Counted from the first letter of the stretch, positions 8,078-17,184 are shown. The stretch: DNA of 64,000 nt from Kribbella sp. NBC_01245 (GCF_036226525.1 NZ_CP108487.1:2356001-2420000), one strand, 5' to 3'. Made by a program: numbers and translations. Notes: generated by a model not told the origin, from the letters alone.

Positions 8078-9187
8078 GTGCAATCCTCCGACGTCAATCT
8101 GACGACCACCGCCCAGGTCCGACCCAGCGTCGGGCGCTTGCATGAGATCGACCTGCTCCGCATCATCGCGGCGATGGCGGTCGTGCTCTACCACTACCTG
8201 TTCTCGGCGTACGCCGGCGACCATTCCGAGCTCGAGTTCCCGACCGGCGGGCTGATCGCGCGGTACGGCTATCTCGGTGTCGACTTGTTCTTCATGATCA
8301 GCGGATTCGTCGTCCTGCTCAGCGCGTGGAACCGCAAACCAAAGGCCTTCGTCGTTTCGCGGGTCGTGCGGCTCTATCCGGCGTACTGGATCGCGGTGAC
8401 GCTAACGGCGGTCGTATCGGTGTTGTTCAGCCAGGGCCGGTTTCCGGTGGGAGCCGTGCAGTACGTCGCGAATCTGACGATGTTCAACTCGCTGCCCAAT
8501 ATCGAGAACGTCGACGTCGTCTACTGGACGCTGTGGGCAGAGCTGCGCTTCTACATGATCATTTTCGTGCTGACGCTGATCGGCATCACCAAGACGCGCG
8601 TCACGATCGCCTTGTGGGCTTGGCTCGGACTGACCTTCGTGTACCAAACCGGCGTACTGCCGTCGGCCGCGGATCTCGTGCTGAACACCCAGTTCTCGCA
8701 CTACTTCATCGCCGGCATGGCGTTGTGCATGATCTACCGCTTCGGCATGAGTTTGCAGGCCGGCGCGATCATCGCGATCTGCCTGGGCAATGCGGTCTAT
8801 CGGGCGATGGAGTTCTCCGACGCGGTCCAGAACCGGTATAGCGCCGAGATCCACAACGGCGTCGTCGTCGCGATCATCGTGCTGATCTTCCTCGTCCTGA
8901 CGCTGGTCGCGCTGAAGCTGACCCACCGCTTCGCCCGTCCCTGGTTCGTCGTACTCGGAGCGCTCACCTACCCGCTCTACCTGATCCACGCGCACATCGG
9001 CTTCATCATCTTCGAACGCCTCGGCACCCACCTGAACCGCTACCTCCTCGTCACCCTCACCGTCCTGGTGATGCTGGCCGCCGCCTACGCCATCAACCGC
9101 TTCGTCGAAACCCCCCTCGCCCCCCGCCTCAAAAAAGCCCTAGACCGCCTCACCTTCCGCCGCCCCGCCTCCCAACACCGCGCCTAA
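8078..9187 (+). CDS. Membrane acyltransferase, OafA/YrhL (acyltransferase 3) family
   Basis: A 369-residue integral membrane protein with about ten hydrophobic segments. The family opening RLHEIDLLRIIAAMAVVLYH, with the catalytic-type His of the VLYHY segment, is clear, as is LGVDLFFMISGFVVLLS. Such enzymes O-acylate cell-surface polysaccharides, lipids or exported metabolites. The substrate is unknown. I start at the GTG at 8078; the open frame reaches 8027 but that region holds the promoter. The 3' end is followed by the IS110 flank. Confidence 0.85.
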   Translation: MQSSDVNLTTTAQVRPSVGRLHEIDLLRIIAAMAVVLYHYLFSAYAGDHSELEFPTGGLIARYGYLGVDLFFMISGFVVLLSAWNRKPKAFVVSRVVRLYPAYWIAVTLTAVVSVLFSQGRFPVGAVQYVANLTMFNSLPNIENVDVVYWTLWAELRFYMIIFVLTLIGITKTRVTIALWAWLGLTFVYQTGVLPSAADLVLNTQFSHYFIAGMALCMIYRFGMSLQAGAIIAICLGNAVYRAMEFSDAVQNRYSAEIHNGVVVAIIVLIFLVLTLVALKLTHRFARPWFVVLGALTYPLYLIHAHIGFIIFERLGTHLNRYLLVTLTVLVMLAAAYAINRFVETPLAPRLKKALDRLTFRRPASQHRA

Positions 9188-9547
9188 CCGCCTCGCATCC
9201 CTCAGCACGCCCGCATCCCATGTCCGACCGTCGCACGACTGCTGGTGCCCTCGGCGTCGACGTTGTCGCACAGGCCACGCTCGGCCGCGGAGCGCTCGAC
9301 ATCCGCAGCCGCCTTCTGCCGCGAGTCTGGCACTGCTCTGGTGGGCGGCCCGTTCCGGGCTGAAAATTGGGGTGGTGCCCGTTGACGCCGTATCACTGTG
9401 GTTCGTTTGAGGCCGTCCGCGAGTCGGGCGCCGGGAGTTGCGTTGTGGGCCTTTCAGTGTTGCCTTTGAGCACGCGGACTAGATTCGCCGGATCCTTGCA
9501 GCTCCTGCGGGCACCGTGTTTGCCGGTGCGTTGTGTGGAGGTGGGTT
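9188..9547. other. Gene-free stretch left of the IS110 transposase
   Basis: No convincing gene is seen. A 64-codon minus-strand frame at 9202-9396 has no recognisable product. The right part, from about 9430, probably belongs to the insertion element and is where an IS110-type bridge RNA could be encoded. A Shine-Dalgarno GGAGG at 9537-9541 serves the transposase. Confidence 0.5.
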
Positions 9548-10843
9548 GTGGTGCTGGAGCAGACGCAGGATGTCGAGGAGATCATCGCGCGGGTCGCGGC
9601 GCTGGACATCGGTAAGGCCGAGTTGGTGTGTTGTGTGCGGATTCCGGATCCGGGCCGGCCGGGGCGCCGGTTGCAGGAGGTGGACCGGTATTCGACGATG
9701 ACGCGGTCGTTGTTGCGGCTGGCTGACCGGCTGGTCGAGCTGGGGGTGTCGCGGGTGGTGATGGAGGCGACCTCGGACTATTGGAAGCCGCCGTTCTATC
9801 TGCTGGAGGCGGCCGGGTTGGAGACCTGGCTGGTGAACGCCAAGGATGTGAAGCATTTGCCGGGTCGGCCGAAGACCGACCGGCTGGATGCGGTGTGGTT
9901 GTGCAAGGTGGCGGAGCGGCAGATGCTGCGGGCCAGTTTCGTGCCGCCGTTGCCGATCCGCCAGTTGCGGGATCTGACCCGGTATCGGGTTGATTTGGTG
10001 AACGCGTGCACTGCGGAGAAGAACCGGGTGGAGAAGCTGCTGGAAGATGCCTGTATCAAGGTGTCGGTGGTCGCGTCGGACATTTTCGGGGTGTCGGGGC
10101 GGGACATGCTGGCCGCGCTGGCCGGGGGTGAGCGGGACCCGAAGGTGCTGGCGCAGTTGGCCCGGTCCCGGATGCGGGCCAAGATCGGTGACCTGGAAGA
10201 AGCCTTCACCGGATACTTCACCGACCACCACGCCTATCTGCTGGCCAAGATGCTGGCCCGGATCGACCAGATCGAAGCCGATATCGCCGACCTCGAAGAC
10301 AGGATCGGCGACCAGATCGCCCCTTTCGCCGAGGCGGTGGAACGACTCGATGAGATCCCCGGCATCGGGCGGGTCACCGCGCACGTGATCATCGCCGAAA
10401 TCGGGACCGACATGACCCGGTTCCCCACCCCGGGCCACCTGGCGTCGTGGGCCAGGTTCGCCCCCGGGGTTAAAGAATCGGCCGGGAAGAAGAAAGGCAC
10501 CGGCGCCACCGGCCACGGCAACTCCTACCTGGCCCGGGTCCTGGGCGAGGCCGCCGTCTGCGCCGGTAAAACCGACACCTTCCTCGGCGAACGCTACCGG
10601 CGCATCGCCAGACGCCGCGGCCGCAAGAAAGCCATCGTCGCGGTCGGCCGCTCCATCCTGGTCATCGTCTGGCACCTGCTATCCGATCCCGACGCCCACT
10701 TCCACGACCTCGGCCCCGACTTCTACGACAACCGCATCAACCCCGAACGGAAACGACGCAACCACGTCCGCCAACTCCAAGCCCTCGGCTACAACGTCAC
10801 CCTCGAACCCGTCGCCTGACCACCGAGCACACAACCTCCCGGC
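9430..10843 (+). mobile_element. IS110-family insertion sequence (ends approximate)
   Basis: About 1.4 kb with one transposase gene. Candidate subterminal inverted repeats are GCCGGGAG plus GTTGTG at 9430-9447 and CACAACCTCCCGGC at 10830-10843. An alternative boundary pair is the direct repeat CGGACTAG at 9475-9482 and 10892-10899, which could be chance. The transposase frame is intact, so the copy may be active. There is no target duplication I can define. Confidence 0.55.
9548..10819 (+). CDS. IS110-family DEDD transposase
   Basis: A 423-residue transposase with the RuvC-like DEDD N-terminal domain and the IS110 C-terminal domain. Visible motifs are AALDIGKAELVC (first Asp), VVMEATSDYWKP (Glu), KTDRLDAVWLCKVAE (Asp pair), and the C-terminal LDEIPGIGRVTAHVI and FAPGVKESAGKKKGTGATG, which includes the conserved Ser/Gly region. 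GGAGG at 9537-9541 points to GTG at 9548 or 9551; the frame extends to 9533. IS110 enzymes act through a structured non-coding bridge RNA from the element ends. The gene looks intact over its full usual length. Confidence 0.92.
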   Translation: MVLEQTQDVEEIIARVAALDIGKAELVCCVRIPDPGRPGRRLQEVDRYSTMTRSLLRLADRLVELGVSRVVMEATSDYWKPPFYLLEAAGLETWLVNAKDVKHLPGRPKTDRLDAVWLCKVAERQMLRASFVPPLPIRQLRDLTRYRVDLVNACTAEKNRVEKLLEDACIKVSVVASDIFGVSGRDMLAALAGGERDPKVLAQLARSRMRAKIGDLEEAFTGYFTDHHAYLLAKMLARIDQIEADIADLEDRIGDQIAPFAEAVERLDEIPGIGRVTAHVIIAEIGTDMTRFPTPGHLASWARFAPGVKESAGKKKGTGATGHGNSYLARVLGEAAVCAGKTDTFLGERYRRIARRRGRKKAIVAVGRSILVIVWHLLSDPDAHFHDLGPDFYDNRINPERKRRNHVRQLQALGYNVTLEPVA

Positions 10844-10897
10844 TCCGCTGCGCTCCGCCGGAACACACGCACGCCCCAACACAGTCATTTTCGGACT

Positions 10898-10972
10898 AGT
10901 GGTCGCGTCTGAACCTTCCGCGAGTGGTCGGGCAATACGCGACCACTCGCGGCAGGTTCAGACGCGACCACT
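10898..10972. repeat. Inverted repeat with 33-bp arms
   Basis: Arms at 10898-10930 and 10940-10972 are reverse complements with one mismatch, around a nine-base loop. Within it the element CGAGTGGTCG/CGACCACTCG recurs in alternating orientation, four half-sites in all. It lies 79 bp after the transposase stop and could be a terminator, an operator cluster or a small palindromic repeat element. Confidence 0.7.
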
Positions 10973-11207
10973 CGCGGACAAAAGGAAGCGGGCTGACCAG
11001 GGCTTCGTTGTACGTCGCGCCGGCCGCCGCCGTTGCGACATCGCGCTCGTCGGCCGCCGCGCATCGCGAACGTCGGACGCGGACGCCGGGTCGCCGTAGA
11101 GCCTCGGCTGGGCGGGTGCGGGGACTCGTATGCCGTGGGGTCTCGCCTAGGCGGACGGGGACGTCGTACACGGTGCATGGCCGAATCCCAACGGTGCAGG
11201 GGGATTT

Positions 11208-11288
11208 GTGGATAACCATGCCGCGAGGTGCCTTGTTGTGTGGCGCGCGTGCACGCGCAAGGAGGCACCTCGCGGAAGGGTTTTCCAC
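11208..11288. repeat. Nested palindrome with DnaA-box-like outer arms
   Basis: Outer arms are GTGGATAACC (11208-11217) and GGTTTTCCAC (11279-11288). Inside these, CCGCGAGGTGCC (11221-11232) pairs with GGCACCTCGCGG (11264-11275), and the centre contains the palindrome GCGCGTGCACGCGC. Read as TTATCCACA and TTTTCCACA, the outer arms are consensus and one-mismatch DnaA boxes facing each other. Confidence 0.6.
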
Positions 11289-11535
11289 AGGTGGCGTATT
11301 TCGGGTCCGACCGTCGTTGGGGAGGGAAATGGTCAAGGGGGTAAGGGGTTGCGGGCTCGTGGAGGTTGGTGAGCAGGGGTGGCGGCGGCAGAAGTTCTTG
11401 GGATTGGAAGGGGGACTGGCCGGGGAGGGAGTGGACCTGGGGTGGGGTGGCGTGACAGATTGCGACGGACCAATCACGCAGTTCCCGCAGCCGCACCCTG
11501 CATCGGATCCTGCAAGGCCGTCCGTTGGAGGATGT

Positions 11536-13263
11536 ATGAAGTTCCGTGCCCTGGCCGCAAGCCTCGGTGCCGGTGTTCTCGCGCTCACGTTCGTCTCGGG
11601 TCCGGGTGCCGTTTCGGCGTCCGCCGACCTGATCGTCACGGTCCAGCCGACGCGGACCATCGTGGCCGAACGTTATCTGGAGCAGGAGTTGAGCTGGCGG
11701 AAGTGCGGGGAGCCGGCGCTGCGGACGCAGTGCGCGCTGGTGACCGTTCCCCGCGACTGGAGCAACCAGAGCGCCGGTGTCGATCTCGAGGTCGCGATCA
11801 GCAAGGTCGCGCCGAAGAAGGGCAAGCCGAGCCGGATCGTGGTCGGCAATCCCGGTGGTCCCGGTGCGCCTGGTCTGGGCATGGCGCCGTTCCTGGCGAG
11901 CCGGCCGGCGCTGGCCAAGGGTCACCTCGCGGTCGGGTTCGACCCGCGCGGCACCGGTGACAGTACGACGATCACCTGCGACGGCTCGCCGTTGTTCACG
12001 ATGGACGCGCGCGATCGCGACGGGGACAACCTCGACCTGATCGCGGACGCGGCCGAATTGACCAGCACCTACTGCGAGCGCCAGTCGCGCGGCCTGCTGC
12101 CGTACATCACCACCGAGCAGACCGTGAAGGACCTCGACCTGGTCCGGGCGTTGCTCGGGTTCGAGCAGCTCGACTTCATCGGGTACTCGGGCGGCACCTG
12201 GCTCGGCGCGTACTACCAGACGTACTTCCCCGAGCACGTCGGTCGCTTCGTGCTCGACTCGAATACCGACTTCACCCAGCCGTGGCAGCACACCTTCGAG
12301 GCACAGCCGGAGGCGTTCGAGCGCCGCTTCCGCGAGGACTTCGCCGGCTGGGCCGCCCGCTACCACGCGCAGCTCAGGCTCGGGAAGACCGCCGAACAGG
12401 TCGTCCGGTTCTACGAGCGGCTGCGCGCGAAGCTGAAGCAGGAGCCCGCGGTCGAGTCGTTCCTCGACGGCATGATCAAGGTGACGTACGACCAGAACAC
12501 GCTCGACGGCATGATCGCGAACTCGATGTACTCCAAGCTGGACTTCCAGACGCTGGCCGAGGACATGCGCTTCATCAACGACCTGCGCGACACGATGGCC
12601 AAGAAGGGTCGAAAAGCAACACAGCGCAAGGTCGACGCGTTGCCGGACGTCGTACAGAAGGCGCATGCCAAGCGGGCGCAGCGGGCGATGAGCCGTCGGT
12701 CCGGGCCGGTGCTGCCGCTCGCCGAGGACTCGTCGAACTCGACGTTCTTCGCGATCACCTGCAACGACACCGAATGGCCGCAAGGTCAGGGCCACGCCGA
12801 TGACGTCTCCGCCGAGCTCGGCCCGCAGTACCCACTGCTGGGCTGGAGTGCCAACGAGAACCCCTGCTACTACTGGGATCGCCCCAGCCTGGACATGCCC
12901 GTGCCGGATGGCGAAGGCCTGCCGACGACGTTGATGGTCCAGTCCGACCACGACCCGGCGACCAACGCGTCGCTGGCGGTCGAGGCTCACGAGCAGTACG
13001 CCGGTTCGCGGTTGGTCCGGGTCGCCGGTGAGGGTGACCACGGCATCTACGGTGGGATCAACCCGTGCGTGGACAAGGTGGTCGACGCGTTCCTGACCAC
13101 GGGCCGCTCCCCCGTTACCGACGTTGTCTGCCAGGGCACGGGCATTCCCGCGCCGCGCAAGCACGAGCCGGAGCCCGAGGTCGCGGCAGCCCGTACGGCG
13201 GCCGTCACCGGCTACCCGCTGGCCCGCATCGCGGATTACACGAACTCCCTCAGCGGCTTCTGA
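11536..13263 (+). CDS. Exported alpha/beta hydrolase, TAP/SlpDE-type peptidase
   Basis: A 575-residue secreted hydrolase. The N-terminus MKFRALAASLGAGVLALTF with SGPGAVSASA is a Sec signal peptide. The oxyanion segment VVGNPGGPGAPG lies near residues 100-111, the nucleophile motif GYSGGTWLG near 216-224, and the C-terminal TAP-like domain carries QSDHDPATN (acid) and GEGDHGIYGG (His). This matches Streptomyces tripeptidyl aminopeptidase-like hydrolases. GGAGGA at 11527-11532 fixes the ATG at 11536. The 3' end overlaps the convergent acyltransferase gene by 14 bp. Confidence 0.85.
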   Translation: MKFRALAASLGAGVLALTFVSGPGAVSASADLIVTVQPTRTIVAERYLEQELSWRKCGEPALRTQCALVTVPRDWSNQSAGVDLEVAISKVAPKKGKPSRIVVGNPGGPGAPGLGMAPFLASRPALAKGHLAVGFDPRGTGDSTTITCDGSPLFTMDARDRDGDNLDLIADAAELTSTYCERQSRGLLPYITTEQTVKDLDLVRALLGFEQLDFIGYSGGTWLGAYYQTYFPEHVGRFVLDSNTDFTQPWQHTFEAQPEAFERRFREDFAGWAARYHAQLRLGKTAEQVVRFYERLRAKLKQEPAVESFLDGMIKVTYDQNTLDGMIANSMYSKLDFQTLAEDMRFINDLRDTMAKKGRKATQRKVDALPDVVQKAHAKRAQRAMSRRSGPVLPLAEDSSNSTFFAITCNDTEWPQGQGHADDVSAELGPQYPLLGWSANENPCYYWDRPSLDMPVPDGEGLPTTLMVQSDHDPATNASLAVEAHEQYAGSRLVRVAGEGDHGIYGGINPCVDKVVDAFLTTGRSPVTDVVCQGTGIPAPRKHEPEPEVAAARTAAVTGYPLARIADYTNSLSGF

Positions 13264-14302
13264 CTGCTGCCGGACGGCCCTCACGGCTCATCGCCGTGGG
13301 GGCCGTCAGGTCGAAGAGGGCCCTGGGCAAGAACCGACGCAGCCAAGTGCAAAGCCAAACCAGGAACGCGGTCAGTACGACGGGCTCGAACACCGCGACA
13401 GCCCATTGAACGCCGGGGCCAACCGACGAAAGCGGCCCGATCAGTACGGCGTGCGTCAAGGCCAGCAACGGCATATGCAGCACGTAGATCGGCAACGTCT
13501 TGCCGCCGAGCTTGGCCAGCCCGCGAGTCAACGCGGCCCATCGGGTGATCAGCCCGGCCGCGGTCACTCCCAACGCGACGGCGACCACGCCGGCCAACGG
13601 CCAGATCCCGAACCAGGTCTTCGCGTCGAACACCGCGATCAGCCCGAGCAAGAACGCATAGGGCACGCCGATAGCGACCAACCGAGCCCAACTGGCCTTG
13701 GCCGCCAACCGCTCGACCACGGATTTGCCGTACATCCCGCCGAGGAAGAAGACCAGGTTCTGGTAAACCCCGCCGCGATTACCCGGTGTATCGAGAAGGC
13801 CCGCTGCCGTGATCGCGGACAACGCGAAGGCCGCCGCCAATACCAGTGCGGGTGGTAGGTCGCGAACCAGTTTGGCGATCACGAAGTACACCGCGAGGGC
13901 GTAGAGATACCAGAGGTTCGACGGCGTGATCGTCAACTGTGCCAGGAATTGCAGCGCATTAGTGGCCCGCTCAGTTCCGAAATCCGGCACGAACGCGAGA
14001 ACGGCCGTATGAATTACCAGCCAGAGCGCGTACAGATAGGCGAACTTGGCGACCCGGGTCCGCGCCAGCACCGGCCACGGACGACGTACCGCATTGACCG
14101 CGAACAGCCCGGAGATCGTGAAGAACAAGGGCATTCGCAACGGCAGCAGCTGTTCGCTGACCTTGCCCCATACGCCCGGAACCGGTGTCGAGATCCGCCA
14201 GTCGATCTGCAGATAGTGCTTCATGATCACGTGCCAAAGCACCACCAGCAGAATGCACACGCCTTTTGCGACGTCCGCCCACGCCACCCGCCGTTCCGAC
14301 AT
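13250..14302 (-). CDS. Membrane acyltransferase 3 family protein
   Basis: A 350-residue membrane protein with about ten hydrophobic segments. It opens with RVAWADVAKGVCILLVVLWH, the acyltransferase 3 signature including the His of the VLWH motif, and has RMPLFFTISGLFAV. It likely acylates an exported or envelope molecule; the substrate is unknown. It is unrelated in detail to the acyltransferase at 8078. It is convergent with and overlaps the exported hydrolase gene. AGGGG four bases before the ATG may be the ribosome site. Confidence 0.83.
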   Translation of the reverse strand: MSERRVAWADVAKGVCILLVVLWHVIMKHYLQIDWRISTPVPGVWGKVSEQLLPLRMPLFFTISGLFAVNAVRRPWPVLARTRVAKFAYLYALWLVIHTAVLAFVPDFGTERATNALQFLAQLTITPSNLWYLYALAVYFVIAKLVRDLPPALVLAAAFALSAITAAGLLDTPGNRGGVYQNLVFFLGGMYGKSVVERLAAKASWARLVAIGVPYAFLLGLIAVFDAKTWFGIWPLAGVVAVALGVTAAGLITRWAALTRGLAKLGGKTLPIYVLHMPLLALTHAVLIGPLSSVGPGVQWAVAVFEPVVLTAFLVWLCTWLRRFLPRALFDLTAPTAMSREGRPAAVRSR

Positions 14303-14662
14303 CTCGCCCCTAATCCCTCAAACGCTTCATGGAAGTCGCTGAAGCGTAGGAAGGCGATGCATCCCGGCGGCCGCCGTCAGGTATCAATCAGGGATCATTA
14401 CGCACCGCTTTTGGAACGTTCCGATCACTCGGTGCAACCGAATGCTGACGGGTGCTGACGGCGTTCGTTGTCAGCTCAACCTTGTCAGGGCAATGTCAGG
14501 GTTTCGTCCCTGGGAGCTCCGCACCCGGAAGAGAAGCATTAGGGCATCGCGGGAGAACCAGACGTTCGGACGGGAGGGGCCGACGTCAGGGATAACCCAA
14601 ACAGTGGTACGGCCGGTTATGCGTGGGGGGACTGCCTGGGGGGTCAGACAGGCATAGCCGGC
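14303..14662. other. Control region upstream of the acyltransferase gene
   Basis: No gene is seen. It contains the inverted repeat ACGCTTC/GAAGCGT at 14322-14328 and 14341-14347, the 10-bp palindrome GGAACGTTCC at 14413-14422, and a tandem TGCTGACGG at 14443-14451 and 14453-14461. These are plausible regulator sites for the minus-strand gene starting at 14302. Confidence 0.35.
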
Positions 14663-14696
14663 CGAGACCCGTTGATGGGGGCGTCGACGGGTCTCG
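14663..14696 (-). terminator. Hairpin terminator of the STAND regulator gene
   Basis: CGAGACCCGT at 14663-14672 and ACGGGTCTCG at 14687-14696 form a perfect 10-bp stem about 25 bp past the stop of the minus-strand regulator gene. Confidence 0.7.
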
Positions 14697-14721
14697 AACG
14701 GAGGTAAGCGGGTTTCCGGCG

Positions 14722-17184
14722 TCACCGATCGGGCGGATCGGTGATCGCCGGATACCCGTCCGTTACGGAATGGAGAGGGACGGCCCGGCCCGCCGCACGA
14801 GCGGCTGCCAGGTCGCCAGGATCGAGTTCGGCCTGGACCGCGGCCCGCGTGGCCGCGTGATCGGCTTCCTCGACCAAGGGGACGGGGGCCCGGATCACTT
14901 CCCGGATGCCGCCCGCGGCACCGAGCAGGAAGGCGGCGTACGACGGCTGCCCACGCTGCCGGACCACAGTGGCGAGCTCCTCAAGGACACTCGCGGAGCG
15001 CCAGCGATCCCCCAGGTCCTGGTGCTCCGCGAGGCTCTCGTCCAGCAGCTGTACGGCCCGGCCGGCCCGGCCGCGACGCCGTTCGACGATGCCGAGCTGG
15101 TTCAGCGACCACGCCACGCCTTCGCGATAGCCCAGGCGTTGCGACAGCGCGAGGCTCTCCTGCAACAACGTCTCGGCGCCGGGCAGGTCACCGCCGTACT
15201 GCGCGATGGCCCCGAGGCTGATCAGCGACCACGCCAGGCCTTCGCCATCGCCCAGCGTGCGGAAGTCGTTCCGCGCCTCGCGGCACCATTCGGTCCCGCC
15301 GGCGAGATCGCCCTTCAACCACGCCACGAACCCGAGGTGGTTGCGCGCCCACGCCTGACTCGATCGATCGCCCAGTCTTTCCGCGATCTCGAGGCTCTGC
15401 CGGTACAACGCCTCAGCCTTTTCGTACTCACCACGCTCGCGGGCCACGCCACCGAGGCGCTGCAGCACCAGCGCCGTACCGGCCTCGTCCTCCAGCTCGC
15501 GGTACAACGCGAGCGCGGCCTCGAGACGCTCGATAGCCATGTCGTACTCGCACTGGAGGAACGCGAGCATGCCCGCGCCGACCAACGCCTTACCTTTGTA
15601 CGACGTGAGGCTCTCGCTGGTGCCGTCTTGTTCGGCCAGTTTGAGCGCTTGCTCCAGCCACTCGGCGCCTTCCGCGTAATACCCGCGCAGGTAGCAGAAC
15701 AGCCACAACCCGCCCGCCAACCGCATCGCCTCGGCGGTCGCGTCCGCGCGCAACGCCCACGCCATCGCCGCGCGGAGGTTGTCCAGGTCGAGGTTGAGCC
15801 GGTTCAGCCAGTCACCCTGGTTCGGCCCGCGCAGATGGTGCTCGGCCTCTTCCACCAGGGCGATGTAGAACCCGGCATGGCGGCGAGCCACCTCGTCGTA
15901 CCGGCCGTCCTGTTCGAGCTGGGTCATCGCGAACTCGCGGATGACGGCGAGCATGTCGTACCGCGCGGTGCCACGTTCGCGATGGACCCGCACGAGCGAC
16001 TTGTCGACCAGCCGGCTGGTCAGGTCGAGCACCTCGGCCCGCTCCAACGGCCCGGGATCGGTCCGCCCGGTCGCGACGGCGGCGAGCGCGGCCAACGGCC
16101 AGCCGCCCGCGAAGACCGCGCTGGTCGCGAACAGGTCGCGCTCGGATGGCGTCAGCAGCTCGTGGCTCCAGGCGATGGCCGCCCGCAACGACTGCTGGCG
16201 GGGTGAGGCCGTGCTCGACCCGCCGGTCAGGATGGCGTACGAGTCCTCCAGCTCGGTGGCCAGCTCCTCCATGGTCAGCACGTTCGTCCGGGCGGCGGCC
16301 AGCTCGATCGCGAGCGGCATCCCCTCCAGTCGACGTACGACTCGGGCGACCTGTTCGACCCGGTCCAGGCCGACCTGCCCACGCGCGGACGCCCGGTCGA
16401 CGAACAACTGCACCGCCGCCGAATCGCCGAGCCGTTCCTCGGGCCAGTCGTCCCGCGGCAGCCCGAGCGGCGGCACCAGGTGCACGGTCTCGCCAGGCAC
16501 GCGGAGGAGCTCCCGGCTGGTGGCCAGGATGGCGACTTGGGGACAGCGCTCGAGCAGGGCCACGCAAACCTTCGCCACGTCGGGCAGGACGTGCTCGCAG
16601 TTGTCCAGCACCAGCAGCAGACTCCGCCGGCCGAGCTGGTCCGCCGCCTCCTCGAGCGCTCGCTCCCCCTCCAACGGCGGCAGGCCGAGCGCGGCGCCGA
16701 TGGCGGTAACGACATTCGTCAGGGAGGCGAGGGGGATCCAGCACACGCCCTCGTCGAACCGCGGCGCGACGGCCCGGGCGGTGGCGAGGCCCAGCCGGGT
16801 CTTACCGATACCGCCGGGTCCGGTGAGGGTGAGGAGGCGCGTACGGCCTTCGCCGAGCAGGCGGGTGGTCTGGGCTAGGTCGGCGGCGCGGCCGACCAAC
16901 TCGTCAGCCGGTACGGGCGGCGGGCGGAGGCTGGACCGTTGGACGTCCCCCTGCCGCTGCGCGACGGTGGTGAGCTGCGCGCGATCACTCGCCCCCAGCC
17001 CCAATGCGTCGAACAACAGGCGCAAGGTATGAGCCCGGGGCGCCCGGCGCCGCCCGCGCTCCAGCGCAGCGATCGCGTCTACGCTCAACCCGGCTCGCTC
17101 GGCCAAACCCTCCTGCGACAACCCGGCATCACGTCGATGCCGACGAAGCAGGTCGCCAAACGTCGCGCCATGAGCGTCGTCCAT
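14722..17184 (-). CDS. XRE-HTH / STAND ATPase / TPR transcriptional regulator
   Basis: An 820-residue protein with three parts. Residues about 8-65 are an XRE helix-turn-helix (FGDLLRRHRRDAGLSQEGLA). Residues about 85-400 are an NB-ARC/STAND ATPase with Walker A GPGGIGKTRL, Walker B LLLVLDNCEH, GMPLAIELAA and a sensor-like region. Residues about 470-790 are tetratricopeptide repeats (GEYEKAEALYRQSLEIAERL and similar). It is probably an ATP-dependent switch that senses a ligand through the TPR solenoid and controls transcription; the target is unknown. The start is the ATG at 17184; the frame runs to 17304 without support. No obvious target operon adjoins it. Confidence 0.85.
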   Translation of the reverse strand: MDDAHGATFGDLLRRHRRDAGLSQEGLAERAGLSVDAIAALERGRRRAPRAHTLRLLFDALGLGASDRAQLTTVAQRQGDVQRSSLRPPPVPADELVGRAADLAQTTRLLGEGRTRLLTLTGPGGIGKTRLGLATARAVAPRFDEGVCWIPLASLTNVVTAIGAALGLPPLEGERALEEAADQLGRRSLLLVLDNCEHVLPDVAKVCVALLERCPQVAILATSRELLRVPGETVHLVPPLGLPRDDWPEERLGDSAAVQLFVDRASARGQVGLDRVEQVARVVRRLEGMPLAIELAAARTNVLTMEELATELEDSYAILTGGSSTASPRQQSLRAAIAWSHELLTPSERDLFATSAVFAGGWPLAALAAVATGRTDPGPLERAEVLDLTSRLVDKSLVRVHRERGTARYDMLAVIREFAMTQLEQDGRYDEVARRHAGFYIALVEEAEHHLRGPNQGDWLNRLNLDLDNLRAAMAWALRADATAEAMRLAGGLWLFCYLRGYYAEGAEWLEQALKLAEQDGTSESLTSYKGKALVGAGMLAFLQCEYDMAIERLEAALALYRELEDEAGTALVLQRLGGVARERGEYEKAEALYRQSLEIAERLGDRSSQAWARNHLGFVAWLKGDLAGGTEWCREARNDFRTLGDGEGLAWSLISLGAIAQYGGDLPGAETLLQESLALSQRLGYREGVAWSLNQLGIVERRRGRAGRAVQLLDESLAEHQDLGDRWRSASVLEELATVVRQRGQPSYAAFLLGAAGGIREVIRAPVPLVEEADHAATRAAVQAELDPGDLAAARAAGRAVPLHSVTDGYPAITDPPDR

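Larger units (their letters stand above)
10820..11535. other. 716-bp region with two large palindromes and no gene
   Basis: I see no supportable gene on either strand. The region holds the 33-bp-arm palindrome at 10898-10972 and the nested palindrome at 11208-11288. It ends in the leader of the hydrolase gene with GGAGGA at 11527-11532. The long frames crossing it on both strands are extensions of other frames with no family resemblance. Confidence 0.6.

Noticed and set aside
9202..9396. 64-codon minus-strand gene beside the IS110 element
   Set aside because: No ribosome site, no recognisable product and a composition like the other shadow frames.
9475..10899. CGGACTAG direct repeat as definite IS110 ends
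   Set aside because: An 8-base match between two flanks of this size is expected by chance fairly often; kept only as an alternative boundary.
10924..11535. 204-codon N-terminal extension of the hydrolase gene
   Set aside because: It crosses two large palindromes, has no family similarity, and a strong ribosome site plus signal peptide set the start at 11536.
10885..13284. 799-codon minus-strand frame over the exported hydrolase
   Set aside because: Antisense shadow of an intact secreted hydrolase with a signal peptide and catalytic motifs on the plus strand.
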